Below the pieces are notes generated by a model, which was not told the DNA's origin, made no database searches, and was given only the letters and a program-made list of their open reading frames with translations. A DNA stretch of 64,000 nucleotides. Origin: Stagnihabitans sp038231395 (lineage in GTDB: Bacteria > Pseudomonadota > Alphaproteobacteria > Rhodobacterales > Rhodobacteraceae). Location: assembly GCA_038231395.1 (NCBI GenBank), contig JBBRLL010000006.1, positions 1-64,000 on the forward strand. Reading direction: 5' to 3'. Of this stretch, positions 1 through 8,174 are shown in pieces. The stretch's first letter is position 1; every line of letters starts with the position of its first letter. The translations under genes and the position numbers were made by a program.

Positions 1-2
1 AG

Positions 3-110
3 ACACCCGCAGAAGCGCGCCGAGCGCTTGAGCTATGGGATGGCAACGCGCCCGACGCGCTTGCCACACCCGAAACCGACGACTATCAACCCCAAGGACT
101 CTCGTTATGA
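3..110 (+). CDS. 3' end of an unidentified gene (partial)
   Basis: The frame that enters at base 3 stays open for 35 codons and ends at TGA 108-110. The peptide has an acidic, proline-containing tail (…ALELWDGNAPDALATPETDD…) that reads like a natural protein C-terminus. The other two forward frames give basic or quickly stopped sequence. No family was recognised. It could be the end of a transposase, but nothing diagnostic is visible. The 5' part lies outside the window. Confidence 0.3.
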   Translation, partial: TPAEARRALELWDGNAPDALATPETDDYQPQGLSL

Positions 111-360
111 CTGAGAGACGACCGGGGGGCAGGTCATGGTCTCGACGAAATTGCCACACCCCGGGTTCCTGCAGCACCGCGAAAAGTGATTTCGGGATGG
201 ACCTTTGGTCCCGGCTGCTCTCAAGGCGGCCATCTGAATGGCCGGTGACCCGTGGTAAAACTGGACAGATCAATTCCAGCGTGTAGTATTTTCGGCAAGA
301 GCGGCGCCCGATAGAAGGCAGCCGCCGGACAGAGCATCACATCGCATGGGAGGGTTTCGA
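111..360. other. intergenic stretch upstream of takP
   Basis: About 250 bases with no convincing gene. A short ATG frame at 145-198 follows a G-rich stretch but encodes only 17 residues. The takP ribosome-binding site (GGGAGG, about 348-353) lies at its end. No clear promoter was assigned. Confidence 0.5.
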
Positions 361-1467
361 ATGGATCGACGTTCGTTTTTGGGTACGGCTACGGTGGGTG
401 GAATAGGCGCGGCTGGGGCGACTTTGCTGGCCACTCCGGTGGTGGCGCAGGCCGCGCCAAAGGTCACATGGCGGATGACCTCGTCCTTTCCGAAATCGCT
501 CGACACCATCTTTGGCGGGGCGGTGACCTTGGCCAATGCGGTTGCTGCGGCGACCGATGGGGCGTTTACCATTCAGGTCTTTGCTGCGGGGGAATTGGTG
601 CCGGGCCTGCAGGCGGCGGATGCCACGGCGGCTGGCACGGTTGAGGCCTGCCACACCACCACCTATTACTATTGGGGCAAGGACCCGACATGGGCGCTGG
701 CGACAGCGGTGCCGTTCAGCCTGAACGCGCGGCAGATGAACGCGTGGTATTACTACGGCGACGGCATCGCCCTGACCAACGAGTTCTTCAATGCCAACGG
801 TCTGCACGCCTTTCCGGCGGGCAACACCGGGGTGCAGATGGGCGGCTGGTATCGCAAGGAAATCAACACGCTGGCCGACCTCAACGGTCTTAAGATGCGG
901 ATCGGCGGTTTTGCTGGCAAGGTGCTTAGCCCCTTGGGCGTGGTGCCACAACAGCTTGCGGCGGGCGATATCTATGCCAGCCTTGAGAAGGGCACGATCG
1001 ACGCGGCAGAGTTTGTCGGACCTTATGACGACGAAAAGCTCGGCTTCGTGAAAGTGGCCCCCTACTACTATTACCCGGGTTTCTGGGAGGGCGGGCCAAC
1101 CGTTTCGGCGATGTTCAACAAGGCGGCTTATGATGGTTTGCCAAAGGCTTACCAGTCGATCCTTGCAACGGCGAGTGCTGCGGCCAACGTGGATATGATG
1201 GCCAGCTATGACTTCAAGAACCCGTCCGCGCTGAAGCGGTTGGTGGCGGCAGGCGCGCAACTGCGGCCATTCAGCACCGAGATCATGAGTGCGGCATTTG
1301 AATCGGCCCAGAAGGTCTATGCCGATATTTCCGCGACCAATGCGCCGTTCAAGAAGATCCACGACAGCCAGAAAGCGTTCATGCAAGACGCCTATCTGTG
1401 GGACCAGATTGCGGAATTCAACTACGACACCTTCATGATGCAGCAGCAGCAGGCGGGCAAACTGTAG
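361..1467 (+). CDS. takP: TRAP transporter substrate-binding protein, TakP-type (alpha-keto acid receptor)
   Basis: Periplasmic receptor of a tripartite TRAP transporter. The ATG at 361 is preferred over the one at 346 because GGGAGG sits 7 bases upstream and the protein then begins with a Tat-type signal (MDRRSFLG…ATPVVAQA). The mature protein carries the TakP-like landmarks SSFPKSLDTIFGGA, FAAGELVPGLQAADA, GNTGVQMGGWYRKEI, EKGTIDAAEFVGPYDDEK and YNYDTFMMQQ. These closely resemble the Rhodobacter sphaeroides receptor for pyruvate and other 2-oxo acids, as I remember it. The length of 368 aa fits the family. The permease genes lie just downstream but in convergent orientation. The ligand is inferred from resemblance only. 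Confidence 0.9.
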   Translation: MDRRSFLGTATVGGIGAAGATLLATPVVAQAAPKVTWRMTSSFPKSLDTIFGGAVTLANAVAAATDGAFTIQVFAAGELVPGLQAADATAAGTVEACHTTTYYYWGKDPTWALATAVPFSLNARQMNAWYYYGDGIALTNEFFNANGLHAFPAGNTGVQMGGWYRKEINTLADLNGLKMRIGGFAGKVLSPLGVVPQQLAAGDIYASLEKGTIDAAEFVGPYDDEKLGFVKVAPYYYYPGFWEGGPTVSAMFNKAAYDGLPKAYQSILATASAAANVDMMASYDFKNPSALKRLVAAGAQLRPFSTEIMSAAFESAQKVYADISATNAPFKKIHDSQKAFMQDAYLWDQIAEFNYDTFMMQQQQAGKL

Positions 1468-1488
1468 TCTGACGGTCACAAAACTCAG

Positions 1489-1517
1489 GCCGCCTCCGCG
1501 CTGTGGAGGCGGCTTTT
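1489..1517 (+). terminator. Rho-independent terminator after takP
   Basis: A perfect 9-bp GC stem (GCCGCCTCC / GGAGGCGGC) with a 7-base loop is followed by TTTT, 21 bases after the takP stop. Confidence 0.85.
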
Positions 1518-1641
1518 GTATGCGCCGAAAGCGGCGTGACTGGCATGAAGTCCGGTGGAATCGGCGAAAGGGCCAACCGGGTTGCTTTCGCATCACATCT
1601 GCGTCGGAAATCCTGCGGATCGGCACGGCCCGCGCCGGGCT

Positions 1642-3312
1642 TCAGGGTGCGGGGATTTTTGGCGGGCTAAGGCCGAAGACCGGTTTGCCCAAGCCGCCGG
1701 ATTGCAGTTTGGGTATCGTGATCTGGATGGTTGAGGGATCGACCACTGGGCCTTTGTAGCGCATCACCATGGCTGGGAAGGCGATGACGAGGAAGATCAT
1801 CGTGACCTGGATCACCACGAAAGGCACCGCCCCCCAATAGATTTGCGCGGTGGTCACAGGTGCCATCATCAGGCCGGTGACGCGGTCTTTGTACGGCTCT
1901 TTGGGGGCGACAGAGCGCAGGTAGAACAGCGAAAAGCCAAAAGGCGGGTGCATGAAGCTGGTCTGCATGTTCACGCCAAGGATGATGCCGAACCAGATCA
2001 GGTCAATGCCAAGCTTTTCGGCGGCAGGGGCAAGCAGCGGAACCAGAATGAAGGCCAGTTCAAAGAAATCAAGAAAGAAGGCCAACACGAAGACGATGCC
2101 CGAGACAGAGATCAGGAAACCAATCTGGCCGCCCGGAAGCGAGGTCAGCAGATGCTCCACCCAGATGTGGCCATTGACGCCGTAAAACGTCAGCGAAAAC
2201 ACCCGCGCGCCGATCAGGATGAATATCACAAAAGACGACAGGCGGGTGGTAGAGGCTAGGGCCTGCTGGACCACGCCAAGGGTAAGGCGGCGTTTCAGGG
2301 CGGCCAGAAGCAACGCGCCGACAGCGCCCATGGCACCGCCCTCGGTCGGGGTGGCGATGCCAAGGAAAATGGTGCCAAGGACAAGGAAGATCAGCGCAAG
2401 CGGCGGGATCAGAACGATGATCACCTCTGAGGCAAGGCGGCTCATCAGGTTCAGCTTCAGGGTGCGGTCAAGGATGGCTGCGGCGTAAATCACGGCGATG
2501 GCAAGGCTGGCCCCAAAGATATCGGCGTTGTCGCCTTGCGTCGGGGCAAGGTAGCGGGTGGCGGTGTAGGCGACGGCCACCGTCACGGCGAGGGCGATCA
2601 GCAACGAGGTCACACCGTGGCCAAGGGTGCGCGCCTCTTTCGGCAAAGCGGGGGCCCAGTTGGGACGGATCAGGGTGACAAGCAGGATATAACTGCCGTA
2701 CAGGCCGGTCAGAACCAGCCCGGGCACCAGCGCCCCTTTGTACATATCCCCAACCGAGCGGCCAAGTTGATCGGCCAGAATGATCAGCACCAAAGAGGGC
2801 GGGATGATCTGCGCCAGGGTGCCAGAGGCCGCAATGACGCCAGAGGCAAGGCGACGGTCATAGCCATAGCGCAGCATGATCGGCAGCGAAATCAAACCCA
2901 TGGCAATGACAGAGGCGGCAACAACTCCGGTCGTGGCGGCCAGAAGTGCGCCGACGATGATGACGGCATAGGCAAGGCCGCCGCGAACCGGGCCGAAAAG
3001 CTGGCCGACCGTCTCTAAGAGGTCTTCGGCCATGCCGGAGCGTTCCAGCACGATGCCCATAAAGGTGAAGAACGGAATTGCCAGCAATGTGTCGTTTTGC
3101 ATGACCCCCCAAAAGCGTTCAGGCAGGGCGTACAGCAGCGGCCAGTCAAGGTGGATGGCGCCGTCGGACACCGGGGCAAGCAACACGCCAACCACAAAGA
3201 ACATCAGACCGTTGGCGGCCAATGAAAAGGCAACGGGGTAGCCTGCCAGCAGAAACACCACGAGCGAGGCGAACATGATGGGCGCCATGTTCTGGGCGAT
3301 AAGGTCGATCAT
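1642..3312 (-). CDS. takM: TRAP transporter large permease (DctM/TakM family)
   Basis: Large membrane subunit of the TRAP transporter, 556 aa, which forms the ion-coupled translocation pathway. Hydrophobic segments run along its whole length, with DctM-like stretches such as MGLISLPIMLRYGYD, GTLAQIIPPSLVLIILA, GIATPTEGGAMGAVGALLLA and FMHPPFGFSLFYLRSVAP. It is longer than the usual ~430 aa because of a central hydrophobic insertion (about residues 225-290), as in the large-DctM subgroup. Its ATG overlaps the takQ stop by 4 bases (ATGA), which implies translational coupling. The 3' end faces the takP terminator. The pairing with TakP is inferred from adjacency. Confidence 0.9.
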   Translation of the reverse strand: MIDLIAQNMAPIMFASLVVFLLAGYPVAFSLAANGLMFFVVGVLLAPVSDGAIHLDWPLLYALPERFWGVMQNDTLLAIPFFTFMGIVLERSGMAEDLLETVGQLFGPVRGGLAYAVIIVGALLAATTGVVAASVIAMGLISLPIMLRYGYDRRLASGVIAASGTLAQIIPPSLVLIILADQLGRSVGDMYKGALVPGLVLTGLYGSYILLVTLIRPNWAPALPKEARTLGHGVTSLLIALAVTVAVAYTATRYLAPTQGDNADIFGASLAIAVIYAAAILDRTLKLNLMSRLASEVIIVLIPPLALIFLVLGTIFLGIATPTEGGAMGAVGALLLAALKRRLTLGVVQQALASTTRLSSFVIFILIGARVFSLTFYGVNGHIWVEHLLTSLPGGQIGFLISVSGIVFVLAFFLDFFELAFILVPLLAPAAEKLGIDLIWFGIILGVNMQTSFMHPPFGFSLFYLRSVAPKEPYKDRVTGLMMAPVTTAQIYWGAVPFVVIQVTMIFLVIAFPAMVMRYKGPVVDPSTIQITIPKLQSGGLGKPVFGLSPPKIPAP

Positions 3313-3896
3313 GGCCGCTCCAACGCTTCGACAAGCTTTTCGCCTTCAAGTTCAGCGGCTTTGTGGGCGGATATGAACGGCGTGGGATCGGGCATGTCAC
3401 CGCGCATGATGGCGATTTTCTTCACGATCTCGGACAGGCCTTGCAGCGTGAGAAGAAGAAAGCCTGCCAGCAGCAGCGCCTTGGCGGGCCACAGGATCAG
3501 GCCACCGGCGTTGGAGGAAACCTCACCCGAGCGGTAGGATAGCAGGACGTAAGGGACCAGATACACGTCCATCAGCAGGACGAAGGGCATCAGAAAGAAC
3601 AGGTGGCCAAGCAGGTCGATCCAGTGCTGGGTGTGGCGGGACAGTGCAGCATAGACAATGTCGATCCGGATGTGTTCGTTCTGGCGCAGGGTGTTCGCAG
3701 CGGCCAGCAGGAAAGCGGCCCCATACAGATACCATTGCAGTTCCAGAAAGGCGTTTGAGGATATCGAAAAAATCTTGCGCACCAAGGCGTTGGCGGCGCT
3801 GACAAGGATGGCTATCAGGATCAGCCAGCCGACTGACCTGCCAATGGTCTCCGTCAAGCGGTCTATCGTGCGCGACGCGACCAGCAGTGCGACCAT
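3309..3896 (-). CDS. takQ: TRAP transporter small permease (DctQ/TakQ family)
   Basis: Small membrane subunit, 195 aa, with four predicted helices (for example residues 21-41 and 65-85) and the DctQ pattern …SSNAFLELQWYLYGAAFLLAAANTLRQNEHIRIDIVY. The start at MVALLVASRT is chosen because GGGGGAGG lies 5-6 bases upstream. The longer frame from 3962 adds only unmatched sequence. It is the first gene of a two-gene unit with takM, with a 4-base overlap. Confidence 0.88.
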   Translation of the reverse strand: MVALLVASRTIDRLTETIGRSVGWLILIAILVSAANALVRKIFSISSNAFLELQWYLYGAAFLLAAANTLRQNEHIRIDIVYAALSRHTQHWIDLLGHLFFLMPFVLLMDVYLVPYVLLSYRSGEVSSNAGGLILWPAKALLLAGFLLLTLQGLSEIVKKIAIMRGDMPDPTPFISAHKAAELEGEKLVEALERP

Positions 3897-4235
3897 GAAG
3901 CCTCCCCCCGCCGCTGAACAACGACTGAGGCTAGCATGGCTCAGGGGGTGGCATTGCGTCAATCGGGGTTTGCCAAGGGCGGCGTCAGGGCAAGTTCAGC
4001 AGCCATGGCTTTGATCCGGAGATGAAGCTGGCACAGGGTATTCTGGCCCGCGACCGGGACGCGGTAAAGGCTGGCAGGTTCAGCGAAACCGGGTGTCTTA
4101 TATCTGACCCGGGTCGATCATACAGCTATTTAATGCTGTGGGGTTGCAGCCTGGGATCAGGCGCTGGCATAGAACACTGACGGGTCAGTCAGAACAAAAC
4201 CGCTGTAGCCTCTCAAGGCAGCCGCCTGGCTTAGG
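3897..4235. other. intergenic stretch upstream of takQ
   Basis: No gene recognised. It should contain the takQ promoter (minus strand) but no box could be assigned with confidence. The following bases hold a transposase remnant. Confidence 0.4.
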
Positions 4236-4325
4236 ATGACGACCAAGACCAGCCCTTTTCGCTACTTCAAGACGTCGTCGGAATTCATCCGCTTGACCGT
4301 GATGATGCACAGCCCCGTACATTGA
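4236..4325 (+). pseudogene. N-terminal remnant of an IS6-family transposase
   Basis: An ATG frame of 29 codons begins MTTKTSPFRYFKTSSEFIRL and continues TVMMH before diverging and stopping at 4323-4325. The sequence matches the well-known start of IS6/IS26-type transposases (…PFRYFKTSPEIIRLAVMMYVRFPLS…) up to the point where PLSLRNVEDLL would follow. No catalytic DDE domain remains. It is a decayed fragment, not an active element. Confidence 0.7.
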
Positions 4326-4619
4326 GAAGGAAGTACCCTCCCACTGGCCTATTGGTCTGCGAACAGCGGCTGGTCATCCCCTGAAAGATCACCTTGCGCC
4401 CGATCGCTCTTTGCCCTGGACGGGACATTTAGGGCGGCTACTACGCCATACGGCGTCCGTCCACCGCCAGAAAAATTGCTTGGACATTGCCTCCTGTGCC
4501 TGCCCTGCAACCGCTTTATTTTGGCCACGTTGAAACTAATCCGCCCGTGTTGCGTTAATAGTAAGGGGGGGTGCAAGCAGCGCGGGCTCTTCCTTTTTGT
4601 ACGCATGGAGGAGTTTGTC

Positions 4620-5024
4620 ATGAAGTTGATAAGAACGGCAGCTTTCGCTCTGGTTCTCGGCGTGAGCTTGGCGGCAGCACAGGATGCCAGCCCCCCGGAA
4701 TCCCTTAAAATCCACTTTGGTTCCGGCCAAGCCACGATCAGCGAGGATCAGCGTAAGGTCCTTGACCAGGCGGCCCGGCTGTTCCGCGAAGGCAGCCCGC
4801 TCGTGATGATCGTGGCAGGAAGCTCTGATACGGTGGGGTCGGGTGAATTGAACCTCAGCCTTTCGATCCGCCGGGCTCAAACTGTGGCTCTGGGGCTAGC
4901 CGACCGGGGGATACCAATAGAACGACTGCAGGTCCTGGGGCGTGGCGTCAGCCAGTTGGAAGTCCCAACCAGCGAGGGAGTGGCCAATGCCGATAACCGC
5001 CTCGTTACGATCACTTGGAAATAG
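4620..5024 (+). CDS. small OmpA-like peptidoglycan-associated protein
   Basis: A 134-aa exported protein: signal peptide (residues 1-20, MKLIRTAAFALVLGVSLAAA) followed directly by one OmpA C-terminal domain. Visible marks are IHFGSGQATISEDQRKVLDQAA, the VAGSSDTVGSGELNLSLSIRRAQTVALGLADRGI core and a final NADNRLVTI. In this fold the conserved Asp and Arg contact peptidoglycan diaminopimelate; here SSDTVGS and the SIRRA arginines occupy those places. The start is set by GGAGGAG 6 bases upstream of the ATG. There is no lipobox, so it is probably periplasmic and soluble. The next gene starts inside its 3' end, which suggests co-translation. Confidence 0.8.
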   Translation: MKLIRTAAFALVLGVSLAAAQDASPPESLKIHFGSGQATISEDQRKVLDQAARLFREGSPLVMIVAGSSDTVGSGELNLSLSIRRAQTVALGLADRGIPIERLQVLGRGVSQLEVPTSEGVANADNRLVTITWK

Positions 5025-6153
5025 CAGCCTGCCTCCGCGAAAGCTTGCTTGGGCGGCGGCCTGTCTCGCCCTTTTGACCTTTGCCAGCCCACTGGCAGCC
5101 AAGACTTATGCGACGGGAGAGGCCGCTTTTGCGGTGAAGGCCTATGCGCAAGCGGCTGCCCTCTGGCGTAAAGAAGCAAAGGCAGGCTCCGCGCACGCCT
5201 TCTTCCAACTCGGCCTTCTGGCGGATCTGGGCCTTGGGATGGAGCACGATGCCAAGGCGGCGTTTGCCTATTACCGGGCGGCTGCCGACCAAGGCCTTCC
5301 TGAGGCCGCGCTCAACGTCGGGGTGATGCTGGATGCGGGCTCAGGCGTGCAAAAGGACAATCTGGCGGCAAGCACCTGGTATGCCAAGGCGGCTTTAGGC
5401 GGCAACCAGCGCGCAGCCTATAACCTTGGCCTGCTTTACCAAGGTGGGATCGGCGTGCCGGCCAACCTTGACCTCGCGGCGCTCTGGCTTGGCCGAGCGG
5501 CAACTTTGCCAGCTGCCAAGGCAGCGTTGCAGCGACTGCTGTCATCTGCCGCACCCAGGCCTACTGCCACTGGTTCCCTGATGCCGACCGCTTTGTCGGC
5601 AAAGGTCCGCTACGTCGACGGCGTTCCGCGCGGGGAGTTCGTCTGGACCGCACCGCCCGGCCCGGAATCGGCCCTGTTTTGCCTGCAGGTGTTTGTTCCT
5701 GATGCAGCCAGCCAGCCTGTCGTTTCCATCGTGACTGAAGCCTCGGCAATTGCAACGCCGCTATCGGGCGATCCAGTGGCTTGGCAAGTTACCCGGATCG
5801 ACCAAAACACCGGTCAGTATTGGGCGAGCGGTTGGCAGCCGGTCGGCGGGTCAAAGGCGCCTGTCATCCGCGGTCTGGTGACAATCGCCGTCAATGCGGG
5901 CGACGCCCACGCCGCATCGGCCGCCAACGCCCTTGCGAGCACTCTTCAGACCAACGGTCTGATCGTCCATGTCGCACTGAACGTCGTTCCGGGCGGCTCC
6001 AGCCAGATTGACTACCGTTTTGCCCCTGATGCTGAATTGGCGCGAACCCTTGCAGGTTTTCTGCCCGGCTTTGCCAGCGTTCCAGTCGTTCTTTCACCGG
6101 ATTTAAACACGGGCCCCGGCGAAGTTCTGGTCACTTTGGTATTTGCGCCGTGA
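4987..6153 (+). CDS. Sel1-repeat (SLR) protein, exported
   Basis: A 388-aa protein with an N-terminal hydrophobic signal segment (residues 20-38, LAWAAACLALLTFASPLAA), then three Sel1-like helical repeats at about residues 66-174 (GSAHAFFQLGLLADLGLGM…, GLPEAALNVGVMLDAGSGV…, GNQRAAYNLGLLYQGGIGV…). These are followed by a ~200-aa C-terminal region of unknown fold. Sel1 repeats mediate protein-protein contacts. The ATG at 4987 is favoured because GAGGGAG lies 5 bases upstream. It overlaps the OmpA-like gene by 38 bases in another frame. The C-terminal region ends with …GPGEVLVTLVFAP and may be a ligand or partner domain. Function unknown. Confidence 0.8.
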   Translation: MPITASLRSLGNSSLPPRKLAWAAACLALLTFASPLAAKTYATGEAAFAVKAYAQAAALWRKEAKAGSAHAFFQLGLLADLGLGMEHDAKAAFAYYRAAADQGLPEAALNVGVMLDAGSGVQKDNLAASTWYAKAALGGNQRAAYNLGLLYQGGIGVPANLDLAALWLGRAATLPAAKAALQRLLSSAAPRPTATGSLMPTALSAKVRYVDGVPRGEFVWTAPPGPESALFCLQVFVPDAASQPVVSIVTEASAIATPLSGDPVAWQVTRIDQNTGQYWASGWQPVGGSKAPVIRGLVTIAVNAGDAHAASAANALASTLQTNGLIVHVALNVVPGGSSQIDYRFAPDAELARTLAGFLPGFASVPVVLSPDLNTGPGEVLVTLVFAP

Positions 6154-6162
6154 TGCCAAAGT

Positions 6163-7695
6163 TCAGTCCTTGAAGTAAAGATCCAAGGTATGGGCCGGCG
6201 GCGCGGGGGTAAGACCGGTCATGTCCGCAAGGATGCCGTCGTATTGCCGGGCAAGGGACTTCGCGACATCGGCATCCTGGCCGCTGTAATAGGCAACTGT
6301 CGTCTGAGCGGGCACCAGATCGGTCAAGATGCGCCGCGCATCCATCAGCCCCAGGTCGTAGAGTTGCGCGCGTGTCGCGGTATCACTTTGCCCACGCGCC
6401 ATGTGGATCAGGATGTGGTAGCTGCCGCCAGCCGCGAACGGAACGCCTTGCGAAATCTCGGGCGTCGAATCCGCATCGGTCACCTTCTGAAGCGGCACAC
6501 CCGGTGCGACGGAGGCGACCAAATCCTGCACGCCGGGAACGATCAGCGCGCGCGTGATCTCGCGGTCGCTGTCTTTGAACGATCCATCGCCAGCGATTGA
6601 GGTGACAACGTCTATTCGCAATGGGTCAGCCGACGCGGCGATGCCACGATCACGCCGGGAATCCGGTAAATCGGGGGGAAACAGGCGGGTCACCGGACTA
6701 AGTCCAGGCGACACATCACCTTGGGGAACGGTCGCCCGCGTTCCCTCGTCGCCCTCGCGCGCGGCACCAGATTGCGGGGTTATCACTGAAACCTCAGGCC
6801 TTTCCAGTGCATCGGCAGCAGTCGCAGGCAGGGTATCGTGCATTCCTGCTGCTGCCACCTTTCCCGAAAATTGCGGCGCCGCTAAAGGCTTGATCGGATC
6901 ATCCACCGTTTTCCCAAGAACAGGCGCCATAGTTTCCGGCGAAGAAAGTCCGGCCTCTGGCAGATCAGCGCGAAGGTTCCCAACCTGCACAGGGGAGGTT
7001 GCCGTTTTGATACCTGTCGCAGGCCGATAGACCCACGTAAAATTCGCTGCAAGCCCGATGATCAGCCCGGCCCCCAGTCCAATGGCCAAGCCGGCGATGG
7101 CTCTTGCAGAGGCTGGCCTTGGTCGGTTGTTAGCGTCGAAATTGGCCACAGCCGAGCGCTTTGGCGGGGCTCCCTCCACTGAGTCCGAAGTCTCAAGGCT
7201 CGCCCACTCCGACCGGATTGGTAGCTTTCGGGTCAGGTCCGGCGAAAGAAGCTTACTTTGTGGAACGTCTGCCGGCGCTGCAACCATCGCTAGTGTGGTA
7301 ATCGGAACCACTTTGGGTTCTGACGCTTCCAGTGCGCGCAACGCCAGCCGGAGCTCTCTTTCCTGTCGCGCGTTGGCAAGCTTGGTTTCCCAGCTACTCG
7401 GCGCTTCTGAAAAATGGATCACGCCTTCGCTCTCAGTCGATGTGAACCGCGCCAGAACGGCAGGGGCAGGGGTCACGCCCGCCGACGTCGCGCCATTGGA
7501 ACCAAGGCTCGCGCGCCGGGCCAGAACTTGCTCGCGTGCAAAGCGCGCAACACGCACACGCTCCTCCCAGTCGCTTGAGTTCAAGTATTCAGTGATGCGA
7601 GAGTGGTCGGAAACCTCGCCCGATGGCTCCGTATCCCCGGGAAGGCTTGCATTGTCCGAAAGCTCCGCCATCTGCACCCCCATTTGGTCATGCAA
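6163..7695 (-). CDS. unknown bitopic membrane protein with periplasmic C-terminal domain
   Basis: 510 aa, no family recognised. It has an acidic or polar cytoplasmic N-terminus (1-198), one glycine-rich transmembrane helix (about 199-220, AIAGLAIGLGAGLIIGLAANF), a Pro/Ala-rich linker, and a C-terminal ~150-aa domain (GGSYHILIHMARGQ…DLGLMDARRILTDLVPAQTTVAYY…). It converges on the Sel1 gene with only 9 bases between the stops. The start is uncertain: in-frame ATGs occur at 7695, 7680 and 7671, and GGGGG precedes the last. Context with OmpA-like and Sel1 proteins suggests an envelope role, by inference only. Confidence 0.65.
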   Translation of the reverse strand: MHDQMGVQMAELSDNASLPGDTEPSGEVSDHSRITEYLNSSDWEERVRVARFAREQVLARRASLGSNGATSAGVTPAPAVLARFTSTESEGVIHFSEAPSSWETKLANARQERELRLALRALEASEPKVVPITTLAMVAAPADVPQSKLLSPDLTRKLPIRSEWASLETSDSVEGAPPKRSAVANFDANNRPRPASARAIAGLAIGLGAGLIIGLAANFTWVYRPATGIKTATSPVQVGNLRADLPEAGLSSPETMAPVLGKTVDDPIKPLAAPQFSGKVAAAGMHDTLPATAADALERPEVSVITPQSGAAREGDEGTRATVPQGDVSPGLSPVTRLFPPDLPDSRRDRGIAASADPLRIDVVTSIAGDGSFKDSDREITRALIVPGVQDLVASVAPGVPLQKVTDADSTPEISQGVPFAAGGSYHILIHMARGQSDTATRAQLYDLGLMDARRILTDLVPAQTTVAYYSGQDADVAKSLARQYDGILADMTGLTPAPPAHTLDLYFKD

Positions 7696-8174
7696 GCAAT
7701 GCTGGGCCCAAGGCTTGCTCGCCCCGCGCCGGTCACACGTTAGACTAACGCGCGAACATAGCGAAAAGTTTCAGGTCAGACGCAGTGAGTGAGCAAGAAA
7801 GGTCCTATCGTACGCATTCGTGCTTCGTGAGGCAATGTTTGGGCTGTCCGTCGTCGGATGATCTACAACACCGATCTGATTTTGAAGCAGGGTCGTCGGA
7901 TCATCGTTTGCAAGATATGCTGCTTGACGTTGTTTGTTCAAGTGCCGGGATGGCTTGCTGTTTGATGTGCCCAGCCTCATTCAAGGCTCCACTCAGTGTC
8001 CGGCATCGCCGACCAGCCTTGGAATAGTCGGCCCGGGGATGCCGCGGGGTCGACGGCGGCTTTCTGCCCTTGACTGGAACCAATGGTCCGCAACTTGAGT
8101 TCTTCATGGCAAGCTCGGCTATTGTTGCATCATCGCCCGCCGCCAGCCCGGTCATATTGTGAGGACCCTTTCCT
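7696..8174. other. intergenic stretch without a convincing gene
   Basis: 479 bases between divergent genes. A GTG-started 80-codon frame (7785-8027) and a longer reverse frame exist, but both lack a ribosome-binding site and any protein-like composition. It probably carries the promoters of both flanking genes. A Shine-Dalgarno stretch (GTGAGGA, about 8160-8166) precedes the kinase gene at 8175. Confidence 0.45.

Noticed and set aside
35..286. 83-codon forward frame at the left edge
   Set aside because: Its composition is basic and random-like. The frame that enters from outside at base 3 is more protein-like but too short to identify.
7785..8027. 80-codon GTG frame between the 510-aa gene and the lipid kinase
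   Set aside because: No ribosome-binding site and no recognisable protein character.
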